From positions 1,736,001-1,800,000 of the forward strand of contig NZ_PDJF01000001.1 in assembly GCF_002563965.1 (NCBI RefSeq): DNA of 64,000 nucleotides, written 5' to 3'. The first letter of the stretch is position 1; every line of letters starts with the position of its first letter. Below, one piece after another: positions 1 to 8,640 of the stretch. Origin of the DNA: Corynebacterium renale. Its GTDB lineage: Bacteria; Actinomycetota; Actinomycetes; Mycobacteriales; Mycobacteriaceae. A model generated the notes under the pieces. It was not told the DNA's origin and ran no database searches. It saw only the letters and a list, made by a program, of their open reading frames with translations. The position numbers and the translations under genes were made by a program.

Positions 1-813
1 CGCGTACGTTTCACTAGCCCGCACCCGGCCGAATTCACCTCTGACGTCATCGACGCTATGGCAGAAACCCCGAATGTCTGTCCGCAGCTTCACATGCCAC
101 TGCAGTCCGGCTCTGACACTGTGCTGAAGCGGATGCGCCGTTCATACCGGACCACCAAATTTATGCGTATTCTCGACGAGGTTCGGGAAAAGTTGCCGGG
201 TGCAACTATTACGACAGATATTATCGTCGGATTCCCTGGTGAAACTGAAGAAGAGTTCCAAGAAACGATGGATTTCGTAGAAAAGGCCCGTTTTACTTCT
301 GCGTTCACCTTCCAATACTCGCCCCGCCCTGGGACTCCAGCGGCAGACATGGACAATCAGGTTCCGAAAGAAGTTGTCCAAGAACGTTTCGAACGGCTCG
401 TCGAATTGCAAGATCGTATTTCACGTGAGGAAAACGAAAAGCAAATAGGCACCGAAGTTGAGCTCATCGTGCAAGCGGAAGGTGGCCGGAAAAATGATGA
501 AACTCACCGTTTGTCCGGTCGGGCGCGTGATGGCAGGCTCGTTCACTTCACTCCGACGTTTGTCGACGGACGTTCAGGCGAAACTATCCGTCCCGGCGAC
601 GTAGTTACAGTGGATGTGACAGAAGCACAGTCATTCTTCCTGATTGCAGACGGGGGAGTGAAGAGTCACCGCCAGACGAAAGCCGGCGGTATGTTCGCAG
701 CCGGACAGTCGCCCAAGACGGGCACGATTGGTGTGGGACTTGGGCTGCCTAAAATTGGCCAGCCGGAGACTATTCCGGCACCGGCGCCGGCATCGGCATG
801 CGGTTGCAATTAA
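1..813 (+). CDS. miaB: tRNA-2-methylthio-N6-dimethylallyladenosine synthase MiaB, C-terminal part
   Basis: This reading frame is open from the first base, so the gene is cut at its 5' side. The visible part holds the end of the radical SAM barrel ([19 protein letters not shown] near the start, then [17 protein letters not shown]) followed by a TRAM RNA-binding domain ending near FFLIADGG. MiaB adds a methylthio group to i6A37 of tRNA, acting after MiaA, which is encoded about 4 kb downstream. The radical SAM cysteines lie outside the window. An unusual tail of about 50 residues follows the TRAM domain, rich in Gly, Pro and Ala and ending ACGCN. The identification is firm; the role of the tail is unknown. 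Confidence 0.95.
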   Translation, partial: RVRFTSPHPAEFTSDVIDAMAETPNVCPQLHMPLQSGSDTVLKRMRRSYRTTKFMRILDEVREKLPGATITTDIIVGFPGETEEEFQETMDFVEKARFTSAFTFQYSPRPGTPAADMDNQVPKEVVQERFERLVELQDRISREENEKQIGTEVELIVQAEGGRKNDETHRLSGRARDGRLVHFTPTFVDGRSGETIRPGDVVTVDVTEAQSFFLIADGGVKSHRQTKAGGMFAAGQSPKTGTIGVGLGLPKIGQPETIPAPAPASACGCN

Positions 814-905
814 ATCCACGTAGGCTCCGTACCCTAGTTCGCTAGACTAGGGAGGGCTCGCGGTCATCTGCGTAGTACGAACCACAATGTGAAAAGGACG
901 TGTCC

Positions 906-1565
906 GTGCCTGAAGTTACCCCTGCAACACTCGCCGTTGAGGAGCGTCGCGCCGCTAAGACAATCTGGCTTGGAAATTATGGTTATGCTCTCGCCGGTGC
1001 GGTGCTGGCCTATTGGGTTGCGCTCTTTCTCCCTTTCATCCCTGGGGTAGCCGGGTGGGAAATTGTGTTGCTTTCCGACGCCGCAACGGCCGCCAACGTG
1101 AAGCTCACTGAATACGTTTTCGTGTGGTTAGGCTTCATCGGTATTGGCGTTTTGAGTGCCATGACCGTGCTGCTGCGCAATACATCGGTTGCTTTAGCTT
1201 CGTGGATTGTTGCAACGATTGCGTTATTCACGTCACTTTTTGCCTTGTGGTTGCGTTTGACGCGTCCGGGTGTAGAGGCGGCCATGGGCGTGCATGTGGG
1301 CTTCATCCTCATGATTATTATCGCGGTGATGGTGGTGTTCATCTATTCGATGGTGGCTTTGCGCCGTTCACCGGCACAGCAGAGGTTAGCTGAAGCTCGC
1401 GCTACCACCTTGGTCGTTGATCCTGTGGAATCTGTTCAGGCTGAAGCAACGGCAGCGCATCAGGATAGGACTGTTGACGTTGACCAAGGTAACCGTGATG
1501 ACCGCCGAGCTCGAGCCGCAGAACGCCACCGCAGGTTAGAGGAAGAAGCCGACGGTCAGAAGTAG
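906..1565 (+). CDS. Conserved four-helix membrane protein (Rv2732c-like)
   Basis: A protein of about 219 residues with four predicted membrane helices in its first 150 residues (for example YVFVWLGFIGIGVLSAMTV), followed by a charged C-terminal tail ending in an Arg/Glu-rich stretch. It lies just downstream of miaB in the same direction, the place occupied by Rv2732c in M. tuberculosis; its function is unknown. I chose the GTG at 906 because AAGGA at 894-898 lies seven bases before it. The in-frame GTG at 900 is possible but is only two bases from that site. It ends directly against the opposing gene with no spacer. Confidence 0.8.
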   Translation: MPEVTPATLAVEERRAAKTIWLGNYGYALAGAVLAYWVALFLPFIPGVAGWEIVLLSDAATAANVKLTEYVFVWLGFIGIGVLSAMTVLLRNTSVALASWIVATIALFTSLFALWLRLTRPGVEAAMGVHVGFILMIIIAVMVVFIYSMVALRRSPAQQRLAEARATTLVVDPVESVQAEATAAHQDRTVDVDQGNRDDRRARAAERHRRLEEEADGQK

Positions 1566-2690
1566 TTAAGATGCTGGGGGGTCGAGGCGCATCTGGAGAT
1601 GTGTTTCTGCGCATATAGGGCTCGCGTTAAGAATTTCGAGGACGCGCGCCATGGGGTAGGCATCCTCGTCGCGAATTGGGTCAGGAGCGCTTGCGTATAA
1701 GCGCGACGGGGTCGTGTTCCCTGACACTTGGGTGTGCGCGCGTTCGATGCTGGCGACAAGTTGTGCCACGAGATGTAAGCCTAGGGAAGAAGGCCGGTAC
1801 GCGCGGGTGACGATCGTCGTTCCTAGTTCGGCGGCTGCCCAATTCACGCCAGGAGCAGATAGAGCTGTGGAAATCGCGATGACGCCGTCGTTGGGATGCC
1901 AGGCGACAACCGAAAGAGTTTCAGATCCGTCCGCGAGTGCCCGTTCGCGGGCCTCTACAAGTCGCTGGGGCGTCCATGGAGCCGGAGTGAAATCAAGTTC
2001 ACCGCGCGGGATGTCAGTGTCTGCTTCTTCCCACAGACGGCAGATACCCTCTACGAGGTCGCTGCGTTGGTCCCAATTACTCAGATGAATCCATTCAACG
2101 CCGTGTGGATAATCCGGAGCCTGAAATTGCTGTGACTCCATGGACCGGGCGCTGAGCACGTTGTGCTTTTCCTTATGAACTATGGAAAACCCGTGTCCGC
2201 ACAGGGAATGTATGAGAGGGACAAAGCCGCTCGCGTGATCCACCGGATGGAGGACAGAGGTTTGGATGACCGACCGCCGCAAGGCGTTGGCCCTCTGGAG
2301 CGCAACGTCTACTGCAGCGGTCACGACGCTTTCGCTCAGTTCGACTTCAGTGTCTCTAGGTAGCCCGGGTAATGGTTGAAACGCTACGTCAGGGATAATG
2401 TCGAAGGCCAACACAGACGTTGATTCCTGTGTAGGGGCGATAATTACCGCGTACCCTAAGTCCTCTGCGTTACCTAATTGCCCGAGGTTCCAGAGTTCTA
2501 CGTGGGCGGCGCCAGGCGCACCAGATTCACTGAGCTGCAATTGGCAGTGGAGGTCGTCCGGTGAAATGGCAGCCCATACGTCGCCGGTACTTTCTTGGCT
2601 ATGCAGGGAAGCGAGGAAACATGCATAGGAAATGTGCTCGGCAGCATCACTGCCGAGTCGTATGCGAAATGCTCCGGTAGGCGCAGTCAC
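1566..2690 (-). CDS. Divergent GNAT-like acetyltransferase
   Basis: A 374-residue protein that looks like a two-domain GNAT fold. Near residues 285-310 the stretch TIVTRAYRPSSLGLHLVAQL matches the position of the acetyl-CoA motif (usually R-G-x-G-x-G/A), but the glycines are poorly kept, so catalysis is uncertain. A GTG start eight bases after the DUF349 gene stop suggests one operon with it. The substrate cannot be read from the sequence. It occupies the Rv2729c-Rv2730 position of the mycobacterial order but I do not claim orthology. The call rests on one motif and general layout. Confidence 0.55.
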   Translation of the reverse strand: MTAPTGAFRIRLGSDAAEHISYACFLASLHSQESTGDVWAAISPDDLHCQLQLSESGAPGAAHVELWNLGQLGNAEDLGYAVIIAPTQESTSVLAFDIIPDVAFQPLPGLPRDTEVELSESVVTAAVDVALQRANALRRSVIQTSVLHPVDHASGFVPLIHSLCGHGFSIVHKEKHNVLSARSMESQQFQAPDYPHGVEWIHLSNWDQRSDLVEGICRLWEEADTDIPRGELDFTPAPWTPQRLVEARERALADGSETLSVVAWHPNDGVIAISTALSAPGVNWAAAELGTTIVTRAYRPSSLGLHLVAQLVASIERAHTQVSGNTTPSRLYASAPDPIRDEDAYPMARVLEILNASPICAETHLQMRLDPPAS

Positions 2691-2698
2691 GTGCTACG

Positions 2699-4054
2699 TT
2701 AACGGTCTTCGATGGCGCTGTGTGCGGCGTTGGACCACTGTTCCCACTGCTCAGCTTGGGCTCGCAGTTCTGCGGCTTTCTTGGTGTTACCCTTTGCGTC
2801 TGCTTCGTCAGCTTGTTCGCGAAGCTCGTTAGCGCGCTTGGTGAATTGGTCAGCCCGCGCTTGTGCTTCGGGGTCGGTGCGTCGCCACTGGGACTTTTCG
2901 GCATCTTCGACACGCTTTTCAATCGCGCTGATCTTGTCTTCATATTCACGCATCTTGGCGCGCGGAACGTAACCGATTTCCTCCCACTTTTCGCGCAGCT
3001 CGTTGAGTTTGGTCCGTGCCTGTCCTAGGTTCGCGGCTGGATCGATAAGTGGCTCGTATTCGGCGAGTAGAGCATCCTTTGCCTGGGCGTGAGATTCGAA
3101 CTCAGCGTCACGTGCAGCTGCGTCCGCATGTCGCGCAGCGAAGAAGGCGTCTTGCGCGGCTTTGAAGCGTTTCCACAGAGCGTCGTCGACATCTCGTGGG
3201 GCACGCCCAGCTTTCTTCCATTCGCGCATGAGTCCGCTCATTGCGCGGGCCGTCTCACCCCATTCCGTCGAATCCTGGAGAGCCTCTGCCTGTTCAATGA
3301 GTTCTTCTTTGCGCTTCTTTGCTGCAGCACGTTGCTTGTCCAGGTCTGCAAAGTGGGATCCACGGCGCCGGTTGAAGGCGTCGCGTGCACGAGAATACTG
3401 CTTCCACAGTTCATCGTCTTTTTTCTTGGGGATGGTGCGGATGGTGCGCCATTCGTCGAGAAGCGCACTCATGCGGTCACCGGCTTCTTTCCAATTCGTT
3501 GCATTGTCTGCAATGTCCTTGGCCTCGGAGATGATTGCTTCCTTGCGTGCGATAGCCTTGTCCAGGGCTGCGGCTTTGTCTTCCTTCACTTGAGATTCAG
3601 CCGCTTGGGTGCGTGCGATGAATGTGCTTAGACGCTTCTGAAGTGCATCAACATCACCGACAACGGCGGCGGTCGGCAGCTCGGCTAATAGTGTTTGAGC
3701 CGATTCGCGGAGGTGTGGAGCATCCGCCGGGTGGGCGGTGAGACGGCTTTCTAATAGGGCAACGTCGGTAACTAGGTCTGTGTAACGTTCGGCGTAGTGT
3801 GCTAATCCTTCTTCTGGGGAGCCAGCCTTCCACTGTGCGATTTCACGCTCACCATCTGAAGTGGTGAGGAAGACTCGTCCGTCTGTATCAACACGGCCGA
3901 AAGATTTCGGATCTTTTTGTCGGTGACCAGCCGCAGCAACAGTCCCTGGGGTGGGGGTCGTGCGCGGGGAATTCCCGCTAACGCCTGGCTTCTTTCCAGC
4001 CAGTTGACCGGGGGTCGGAATGGATCGTGGCGAAGGGTTCGGCGTTGTGCTCAT
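2699..4054 (-). CDS. DUF349 domain protein
   Basis: A 451-residue, highly charged, mostly helical protein. After a Pro/Thr-rich N-terminus (residues 1-45) come repeated DUF349-type segments of about 70 residues, each with a W-K-x-A-G / LW-K-x-F/Y pattern (for example ALWKRFKAAQDAFF), then a coiled-coil C-terminus rich in Ala, Glu and Lys. It corresponds to Rv2731 in position and build. Function is not established; DUF349 proteins are widespread in actinobacteria. The ATG at 4054 has AAGG nine bases upstream. It heads a two-gene leftward unit with the GNAT-like gene. No membrane segment or signal peptide is visible. Confidence 0.85.
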   Translation of the reverse strand: MSTTPNPSPRSIPTPGQLAGKKPGVSGNSPRTTPTPGTVAAAGHRQKDPKSFGRVDTDGRVFLTTSDGEREIAQWKAGSPEEGLAHYAERYTDLVTDVALLESRLTAHPADAPHLRESAQTLLAELPTAAVVGDVDALQKRLSTFIARTQAAESQVKEDKAAALDKAIARKEAIISEAKDIADNATNWKEAGDRMSALLDEWRTIRTIPKKKDDELWKQYSRARDAFNRRRGSHFADLDKQRAAAKKRKEELIEQAEALQDSTEWGETARAMSGLMREWKKAGRAPRDVDDALWKRFKAAQDAFFAARHADAAARDAEFESHAQAKDALLAEYEPLIDPAANLGQARTKLNELREKWEEIGYVPRAKMREYEDKISAIEKRVEDAEKSQWRRTDPEAQARADQFTKRANELREQADEADAKGNTKKAAELRAQAEQWEQWSNAAHSAIEDR

Positions 4055-4089
4055 ACTGGTGACCTTAAACTTCCTAGTGCTTACCTAGA

Positions 4090-4116
4090 CCGTTAAGCCA
4101 GGTGAAGGCTTAACGG
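4090..4116. promoter_or_regulatory. Perfect 10-bp inverted repeat between divergent genes
   Basis: CCGTTAAGCC and GGCTTAACGG flank a seven-base loop in the spacer between the divergent DUF349 and Rv2728c-like genes. It is 36 bases before the DUF349 start, so it is either in that transcript's leader or an operator. It is not at a gene end, so it is not a simple terminator. Confidence 0.5.
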
Positions 4117-4171
4117 TTTATGAACTTCCTACTAATGTACCGGCAAAGACCGCCGCGCGGTGAGTTCCGGC

Positions 4172-4177
4172 TAGGGT
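4172..4177 (+). promoter_or_regulatory. -10 element (TAGGGT) of the Rv2728c-like gene
   Basis: TAGGGT, a known corynebacterial -10 variant, ends seven bases before the GTG at 4185, and no Shine-Dalgarno site is present. This spacing fits a leaderless transcript starting at the GTG. No clear -35 is seen. Confidence 0.5.
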
Positions 4178-4184
4178 TGAATCC

Positions 4185-4781
4185 GTGTTATCCACAATTG
4201 TTCTCATCCCCGGTTCTCTGACCCTGGTTCCCGAACTTGGGGCTGGTGATGTCGCAGCTGCGCAGCTTCGTGAAGCCATCACTTCTGCGCTGCCGGCCTT
4301 GGGCGCCGTTACTACGGTGGTGGGGTCGCAGGATCCGCGCTGGTACACCGGTCACGCTGGGAGTTTCCGTGCGTGGGGTGCTGATGTTCAGGTTAGTGGC
4401 GGTCACTATAGCGCGGAGTTGGTGGCACGATACTTCTTGGACGGGGCAGACATTGGGGTTCAGGCGAGCGTCGATAAGCTATCTGCGGTTTCCGGTAAGA
4501 GCGCGCTTGTGGTTGCTGATGGCTCCGCAGGAATGACGCAACGTGCACCCCTAGGTCCTGTTGCTGGCGCTGCCGATGCGGATTCGGCAATCAGAGCCTT
4601 ATTGGGCTCTGGTGTGGCTCCGGCAAGTCCTCAGTGGTTTCACGACCGTGGTGTGATCGAACCTCAGCCGTTTATGGAATTGGCCGAGATATCAGGGGCG
4701 TGGGAACGTCGGCTGGTGTGTGCCGACCACACGTCTGGGGTCGGTCGGTACGTCTCGGTATGGACGAGGAAGGACAACTAA
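4185..4781 (+). CDS. Conserved hypothetical protein (Rv2728c-like)
   Basis: A 198-residue, Ala/Gly-rich protein starting [19 protein letters not shown]. It has the size, composition and place of Rv2728c, directly upstream of miaA in mycobacteria and corynebacteria; function unknown. The hydrophobic start is short and followed by acidic residues, so I do not call a signal peptide. Its TAA shares one base with the miaA ATG (TAATG), indicating translational coupling. The GTG start has no ribosome site but has a -10-like TAGGGT seven bases upstream. Confidence 0.8.
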   Translation: MLSTIVLIPGSLTLVPELGAGDVAAAQLREAITSALPALGAVTTVVGSQDPRWYTGHAGSFRAWGADVQVSGGHYSAELVARYFLDGADIGVQASVDKLSAVSGKSALVVADGSAGMTQRAPLGPVAGAADADSAIRALLGSGVAPASPQWFHDRGVIEPQPFMELAEISGAWERRLVCADHTSGVGRYVSVWTRKDN

Positions 4782-5707
4782 TGGCACTCACTCCCATTGC
4801 GGTGATCGGCCCAACTGCTTCCGGTAAATCCGCACTCAGCCTTCGCCTTGCTCACGCGCTCGGAGGGGAAGTAGTCAACGTTGATTCGATGCAGTTGTAC
4901 AAAGGAATGGACATCGGTACCGCGAAATTAAGCGTTGCTGAGCGCGAAGGCATCCCGCATCACCAGCTCGACGTCCTTGACGTCACCGAAACGGCCTCCG
5001 TTGCCCGCTACCAGCAGGAAGCCGTCGCTGATGTGCAGGACATCATGGCTCGCGGCAAGGTTCCCATCTTGGTTGGCGGTTCCATGCTCTACGTGCAGTC
5101 GCTTATCGACGACTGGACGTTTCCCCCCACAGATCCACAGGTCCGGGCAAAATACGAAGCCTTTCTACGCGAACACGGCATAGCGGCGCTGCATGAAAAA
5201 CTCCGCGAGGTCGACCCAGTGGCCGCGGAAAAAATCGAAGACCAAGACCCGCGACGCACTGTGCGTGCCTTGGAAGTCGTTGAACTGACGGGCAAACCAT
5301 TCCAGGCCTCACAACCACCAATTGATGCCCCTGCACGGTGGGGTACCAACATTATTGGGTTAGCGACGACGCCCGAGTGGCTTAATCCGCGAATCCAGCA
5401 GCGCACGCAGCTGATGTTTGAGTCTGGTTTTATCGACGAGGTCGATCGATTAGTCGACGAGGCCGGGCTACTGCCTGATTCCACTGCCGGCCGGGCGATA
5501 GGCTACGCACAAGTGTTAGCCGCACGGGCCGGCGATTTGTCCTGGTCTGAAGTTGAGGAGCGGACTGCAATGGGGACTAGGCGATACGTGCGTAGACAAA
5601 AAGCATGGTTTAAGCGTGACCCGCGGGTTCAGTGGATTGACGCTAGCCGCGACACATTCGCTCAAACTGCGGAAACTCTCCGCCTAGCAGGGCACTACTG
5701 CTTTTAG
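4781..5707 (+). CDS. miaA: tRNA dimethylallyltransferase MiaA
   Basis: A 308-residue enzyme that transfers dimethylallyl from DMAPP to A37 of tRNAs reading UNN codons, making the i6A that MiaB then modifies. The P-loop [11 protein letters not shown] is at residues 9-19, followed by [17 protein letters not shown] and the RRTVRALEV and GRAIGYAQ segments typical of the family. The frame is open further upstream, but the ATG at 4781 overlapping the previous stop gives the canonical N-terminus. It ends four bases into the convergent gene at 5704-6228. In M. tuberculosis and C. glutamicum dapF follows miaA; here it does not. Confidence 0.97.
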   Translation: MALTPIAVIGPTASGKSALSLRLAHALGGEVVNVDSMQLYKGMDIGTAKLSVAEREGIPHHQLDVLDVTETASVARYQQEAVADVQDIMARGKVPILVGGSMLYVQSLIDDWTFPPTDPQVRAKYEAFLREHGIAALHEKLREVDPVAAEKIEDQDPRRTVRALEVVELTGKPFQASQPPIDAPARWGTNIIGLATTPEWLNPRIQQRTQLMFESGFIDEVDRLVDEAGLLPDSTAGRAIGYAQVLAARAGDLSWSEVEERTAMGTRRYVRRQKAWFKRDPRVQWIDASRDTFAQTAETLRLAGHYCF

Positions 5708-6228
5708 CCTTCTCCCGACCCAAGCTCCCGGGCGCGCGCCCTAGCCTCGGTCCAGGACCACTGCAGTTGGTACAGTCTCTGATCCGTAAGTGTCAGCAAT
5801 TTTTCCAGCTGGGGCACCAAAATCCGTGGGGAAGCCAGGTGAGCATCTAGTCGAGTTAAATAACGCTCGGCCGTACCCCGAACGAAGTGGAATTGGCCGA
5901 TGCATTCGTCGCGGGTATCGGCATTAGTCAACTCTGGCCGGTACAAGGTGCGATCGGCTAGATATTCCGGGGACGGATCATGACAAAAACGGTCGAATTC
6001 TGCCAGGACATCACGTATCTCGTCGGCGGTGTCCGCTATAGCAAGACGTAGGCGTTGCGCTTCAGCATGCTCTGGCGCCCATTGTTTCCAGAGAATATAA
6101 GCAAGCACTCCTAGGCCTACCGCTAGCACGAAGCCTAGCGCTTTCAGCGAGTAGACGAGACCCATGCCTGTGATACATACCAGGATGATAAGCGCTGCGA
6201 TAGATGCTGAGGTGTGCAGATTTCTCAC
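5704..6228 (-). CDS. Hypothetical membrane-anchored protein
   Basis: A 174-residue protein. Two adjacent hydrophobic helices occupy residues 8-48 ([17 protein letters not shown], then [17 protein letters not shown]), followed by a cytosolic, mostly helical domain of about 120 residues with many Arg, Glu and Leu. I do not recognise a named family. It follows the gene at 6250-6990 on the same strand after about 20 bases, so the two are probably cotranscribed. It is convergent with miaA and overlaps its end by four bases. Confidence 0.7.
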   Translation of the reverse strand: MRNLHTSASIAALIILVCITGMGLVYSLKALGFVLAVGLGVLAYILWKQWAPEHAEAQRLRLAIADTADEIRDVLAEFDRFCHDPSPEYLADRTLYRPELTNADTRDECIGQFHFVRGTAERYLTRLDAHLASPRILVPQLEKLLTLTDQRLYQLQWSWTEARARARELGSGEG

Positions 6229-6249
6229 TGTATTTTCTGCCTACGGGGC

Positions 6250-6990
6250 TTAGTGTCCACCGCAGCCACAGCTTCCGCCGCAGCCTCCGCAACCACCACC
6301 GACTGGAGCGAGCAGAGACCCTGAGAGCACAGCTTTCCCCGCGATGACATTCCCAGGTTCAGGAAGCTGGGGGAGATTAGGTAGGCAGACGTCGAAGGAG
6401 AATGGGCCGTCGACAGTGGCGTGAATGAAACGCTGGCCAGTGAGCTGTGTTGTTCGATATTCGGCTTCGAGCACGGTGGCCGCAAAGATAACTGACGCAT
6501 CCGGCGCCTGTGGTGTACCACTTGCGACGACCTCAACGCCGGGCGAGTGAACGAAGCCAGGGATCTTGCCGGTCTCATTTTCGTACTCCACGTCGGAGGC
6601 GTAGACCTCAGACGACAGGCATAGGGCAGTGAGACCCATTTGCTGGAACTCCATGGGAGGTTCCTCGGTGAGCAGAGGACCTTGAGCCAGGTTGACCATG
6701 ACGGTCCCCAATGGATTGGTAGCCCCGTCAACGATGTCGCACATTGCCACTACATCGGTCATCATCTGCAGGTTTGCAAATACTTGAGTGGATGCCTCGA
6801 AAGACGCAAATGTGGCAAATGGTTCCACGGCCAGAATATTAATTTGTGCCCCTGATGGATCCTCAAATTGTATTAGCTGCCCACCACGAACCTCGCCAGT
6901 TACTGCCAGGCGGTTTGAGGCAATTGCCGCCTCGACTGCCTCCTGCCACGTGTCGAATCCCAGGCCGATGCTCAACAAGTCAGTGCTCAT
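6250..6990 (-). CDS. Hypothetical protein with a Cys-Gly-rich C-terminal tail
   Basis: A 246-residue soluble protein of unknown function starting MSTDLLSIGLGFDTWQEAV. The longer frame up to 7044 adds 18 residues that read like non-coding sequence, so I use the ATG at 6990. The body looks like a mixed alpha/beta domain. The last 16 residues, GGGCGGCGGSCGCGGH, carry four cysteines and a histidine, which suggests metal binding. The gene is divergent from hflX and upstream of the membrane protein at 5704-6228. It lies where dapF would be expected, but it has none of the DapF motifs. Confidence 0.7.
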   Translation of the reverse strand: MSTDLLSIGLGFDTWQEAVEAAIASNRLAVTGEVRGGQLIQFEDPSGAQINILAVEPFATFASFEASTQVFANLQMMTDVVAMCDIVDGATNPLGTVMVNLAQGPLLTEEPPMEFQQMGLTALCLSSEVYASDVEYENETGKIPGFVHSPGVEVVASGTPQAPDASVIFAATVLEAEYRTTQLTGQRFIHATVDGPFSFDVCLPNLPQLPEPGNVIAGKAVLSGSLLAPVGGGCGGCGGSCGCGGH

Positions 6991-7099
6991 AGTCGAAGAG
7001 TCTAGCCGACACCGCAACCAGGCCAAGAAAACTAACGCACACAATAGTTAGCAGGACGACGTGCTGAAGTAGCAAGTGGCAACCGGACGCAGAGCGTGC

Positions 7100-7105
7100 G
7101 ATAAT
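7100..7105 (+). promoter_or_regulatory. -10 element (GATAAT) of hflX
   Basis: GATAAT lies eight bases before the hflX ATG and there is no ribosome binding site, which fits a leaderless mRNA. Confidence 0.5.
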
Positions 7106-7113
7106 GGCGCCTA

Positions 7114-8601
7114 ATGACCAGACATGATCCAGAATCCGTATCTTCCCACTTTTCACCTTTGCCGGAGCCGGATGAAAACCTTTCTTATTCCGGGCAATCT
7201 TCTGTGCCCACCACCGGTGAGCAAGATCTGCAAGAGCGTGACTCTTTCAGGCGCGTCATCCGCTCTACGACGATGCGTACCACAGACCTGGGCGAGGGCG
7301 TTGACGTCGAGTACCGCAAACTCCGCCTTGAGCAAGTCATCTTGGTAGGTATGTGGACTGAAGGAACGCTAGCTGAAGTCGAAGCCGCGATGAATGAACT
7401 GGCAGCGCTGACGGAAACAGCTGGTGCTGAAGTCCTTGACATGGTGTACCAGCGTCGAGATAAGCCTGATCCAGGAACGTACATCGGGTCCGGTAAAGTT
7501 GCTGAGCTTCGCGACCTTGTCCAATCCACTGGATCGGACACCGTGATTTGCGACGGTGAGCTGAGCCCGGGCCAGATTGTTGCATTGGAAAATGCCCTTG
7601 ACGTTAAGGTCATCGACAGGACCATGCTGATTTTGGATATCTTCGCTCAGCACGCGAAATCCAAAGAAGGCAAGGCTCAGGTTTCACTGGCACAAATGGA
7701 ATATCTGATCACGCGTCTTCGTGGTTGGGGCGGTAATCTTTCGCGTCAGGCCGGCGGCCGCGCTGGTTCAAATGGCGGAGTGGGGCTGCGCGGTCCGGGT
7801 GAAACGAAAATTGAGACAGACCGACGTCGCCTGCACCAGGATATGGCCAGGTTGCGCAAGGAACTCGCAGCGATGAAGACCTCCCGAGAGGTCAAGCGTG
7901 CCCGACGTCAAAGTTCATTGACTCCCAAGATTGCTATTGCCGGGTATACGAACGCTGGGAAGTCGTCGCTGATTAATGCGCTTACCGACGCCGGCGTGCT
8001 TGTCGAAGACGCCCTCTTTGCGACACTTGACCCGACAACGCGCAAAGCCGAACTGTCTGATGGACGCTCCATCATATTTACCGACACTGTTGGATTCGTT
8101 CGTCATCTTCCCACCCAGCTCGTTGAGGCTTTCAAATCCACTCTGGAAGAAATCTTCGAAGCCGACCTCGTCCTGCACGTCGTTGATGGATCGGATCCGT
8201 ACCCGTTGACGCAGATCGAAGCAGTTAATGGGGTACTCGCCGATATTTCTCGGGAGACAGGGCAGGAGTTGCCGCCAGAAATCATCGTGGTGAACAAAAC
8301 AGATAAGGCCGATCCGCTGATTCTGGCGGAAGTGCGCCACCATGTTCCGGACGCGGTTTTTGTCTCAGCACATACTGGTGTTGGAATCGGGGAACTCGAG
8401 AGCAGAATCGAACTTTTCCTGAATGAACGAGACACACTATTAGAAGTTCTCATCCCGTTTGATCGGGGAGACCTCGTTGCGCGTCTCCACGAATATGCGA
8501 CAATTTTGTCCGAGGAATATACAGCCGAAGGCACTGTCCTCGAAGTTCGCTTGCCGGAAGAGCTGGCACGTAGCGTGCAAGAGTACGCCGTTCGACATTA
8601 A
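7114..8601 (+). CDS. hflX: GTPase HflX
   Basis: A 495-residue ribosome-associated GTPase that splits or rescues stalled 70S ribosomes. The N-terminal HflX domain runs to about residue 265, with YIGSGKVAEL and the glycine-rich linker GGRAGSNGGVGLRGPGE. The G domain has GYTNAGKSS (G1, about residue 280), DTVGF (G3) and NKTD (G4). The N-terminus is somewhat extended and acidic. It sits in the usual miaA-hflX neighbourhood, divergent from the Cys-rich protein and upstream of the uracil permease. The start lacks a Shine-Dalgarno site. Confidence 0.96.
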   Translation: MTRHDPESVSSHFSPLPEPDENLSYSGQSSVPTTGEQDLQERDSFRRVIRSTTMRTTDLGEGVDVEYRKLRLEQVILVGMWTEGTLAEVEAAMNELAALTETAGAEVLDMVYQRRDKPDPGTYIGSGKVAELRDLVQSTGSDTVICDGELSPGQIVALENALDVKVIDRTMLILDIFAQHAKSKEGKAQVSLAQMEYLITRLRGWGGNLSRQAGGRAGSNGGVGLRGPGETKIETDRRRLHQDMARLRKELAAMKTSREVKRARRQSSLTPKIAIAGYTNAGKSSLINALTDAGVLVEDALFATLDPTTRKAELSDGRSIIFTDTVGFVRHLPTQLVEAFKSTLEEIFEADLVLHVVDGSDPYPLTQIEAVNGVLADISRETGQELPPEIIVVNKTDKADPLILAEVRHHVPDAVFVSAHTGVGIGELESRIELFLNERDTLLEVLIPFDRGDLVARLHEYATILSEEYTAEGTVLEVRLPEELARSVQEYAVRH

Positions 8602-8626
8602 TTACCTCTTTGGTTCGCACAAGGTT

Positions 8627-8632
8627 CATAAT
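8627..8632 (+). promoter_or_regulatory. -10 element (CATAAT) of the uracil permease gene
   Basis: CATAAT lies eight bases before the GTG start at 8641 and no ribosome site is visible, again fitting a leaderless transcript. The signal is a single hexamer, so confidence is limited. Confidence 0.45.
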
Positions 8633-8640
8633 GAAGACTT

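Noticed and set aside
3089-3631. 180-residue open frame opposite the DUF349 gene
   Set aside because: Cys/Phe-rich shadow sequence caused by the Lys/Glu codon bias of the true gene.
7915-8343. Long open frame on the minus strand across hflX
   Set aside because: It has no ribosome site, no family pattern and lies inside a well supported gene; it is a shadow frame.
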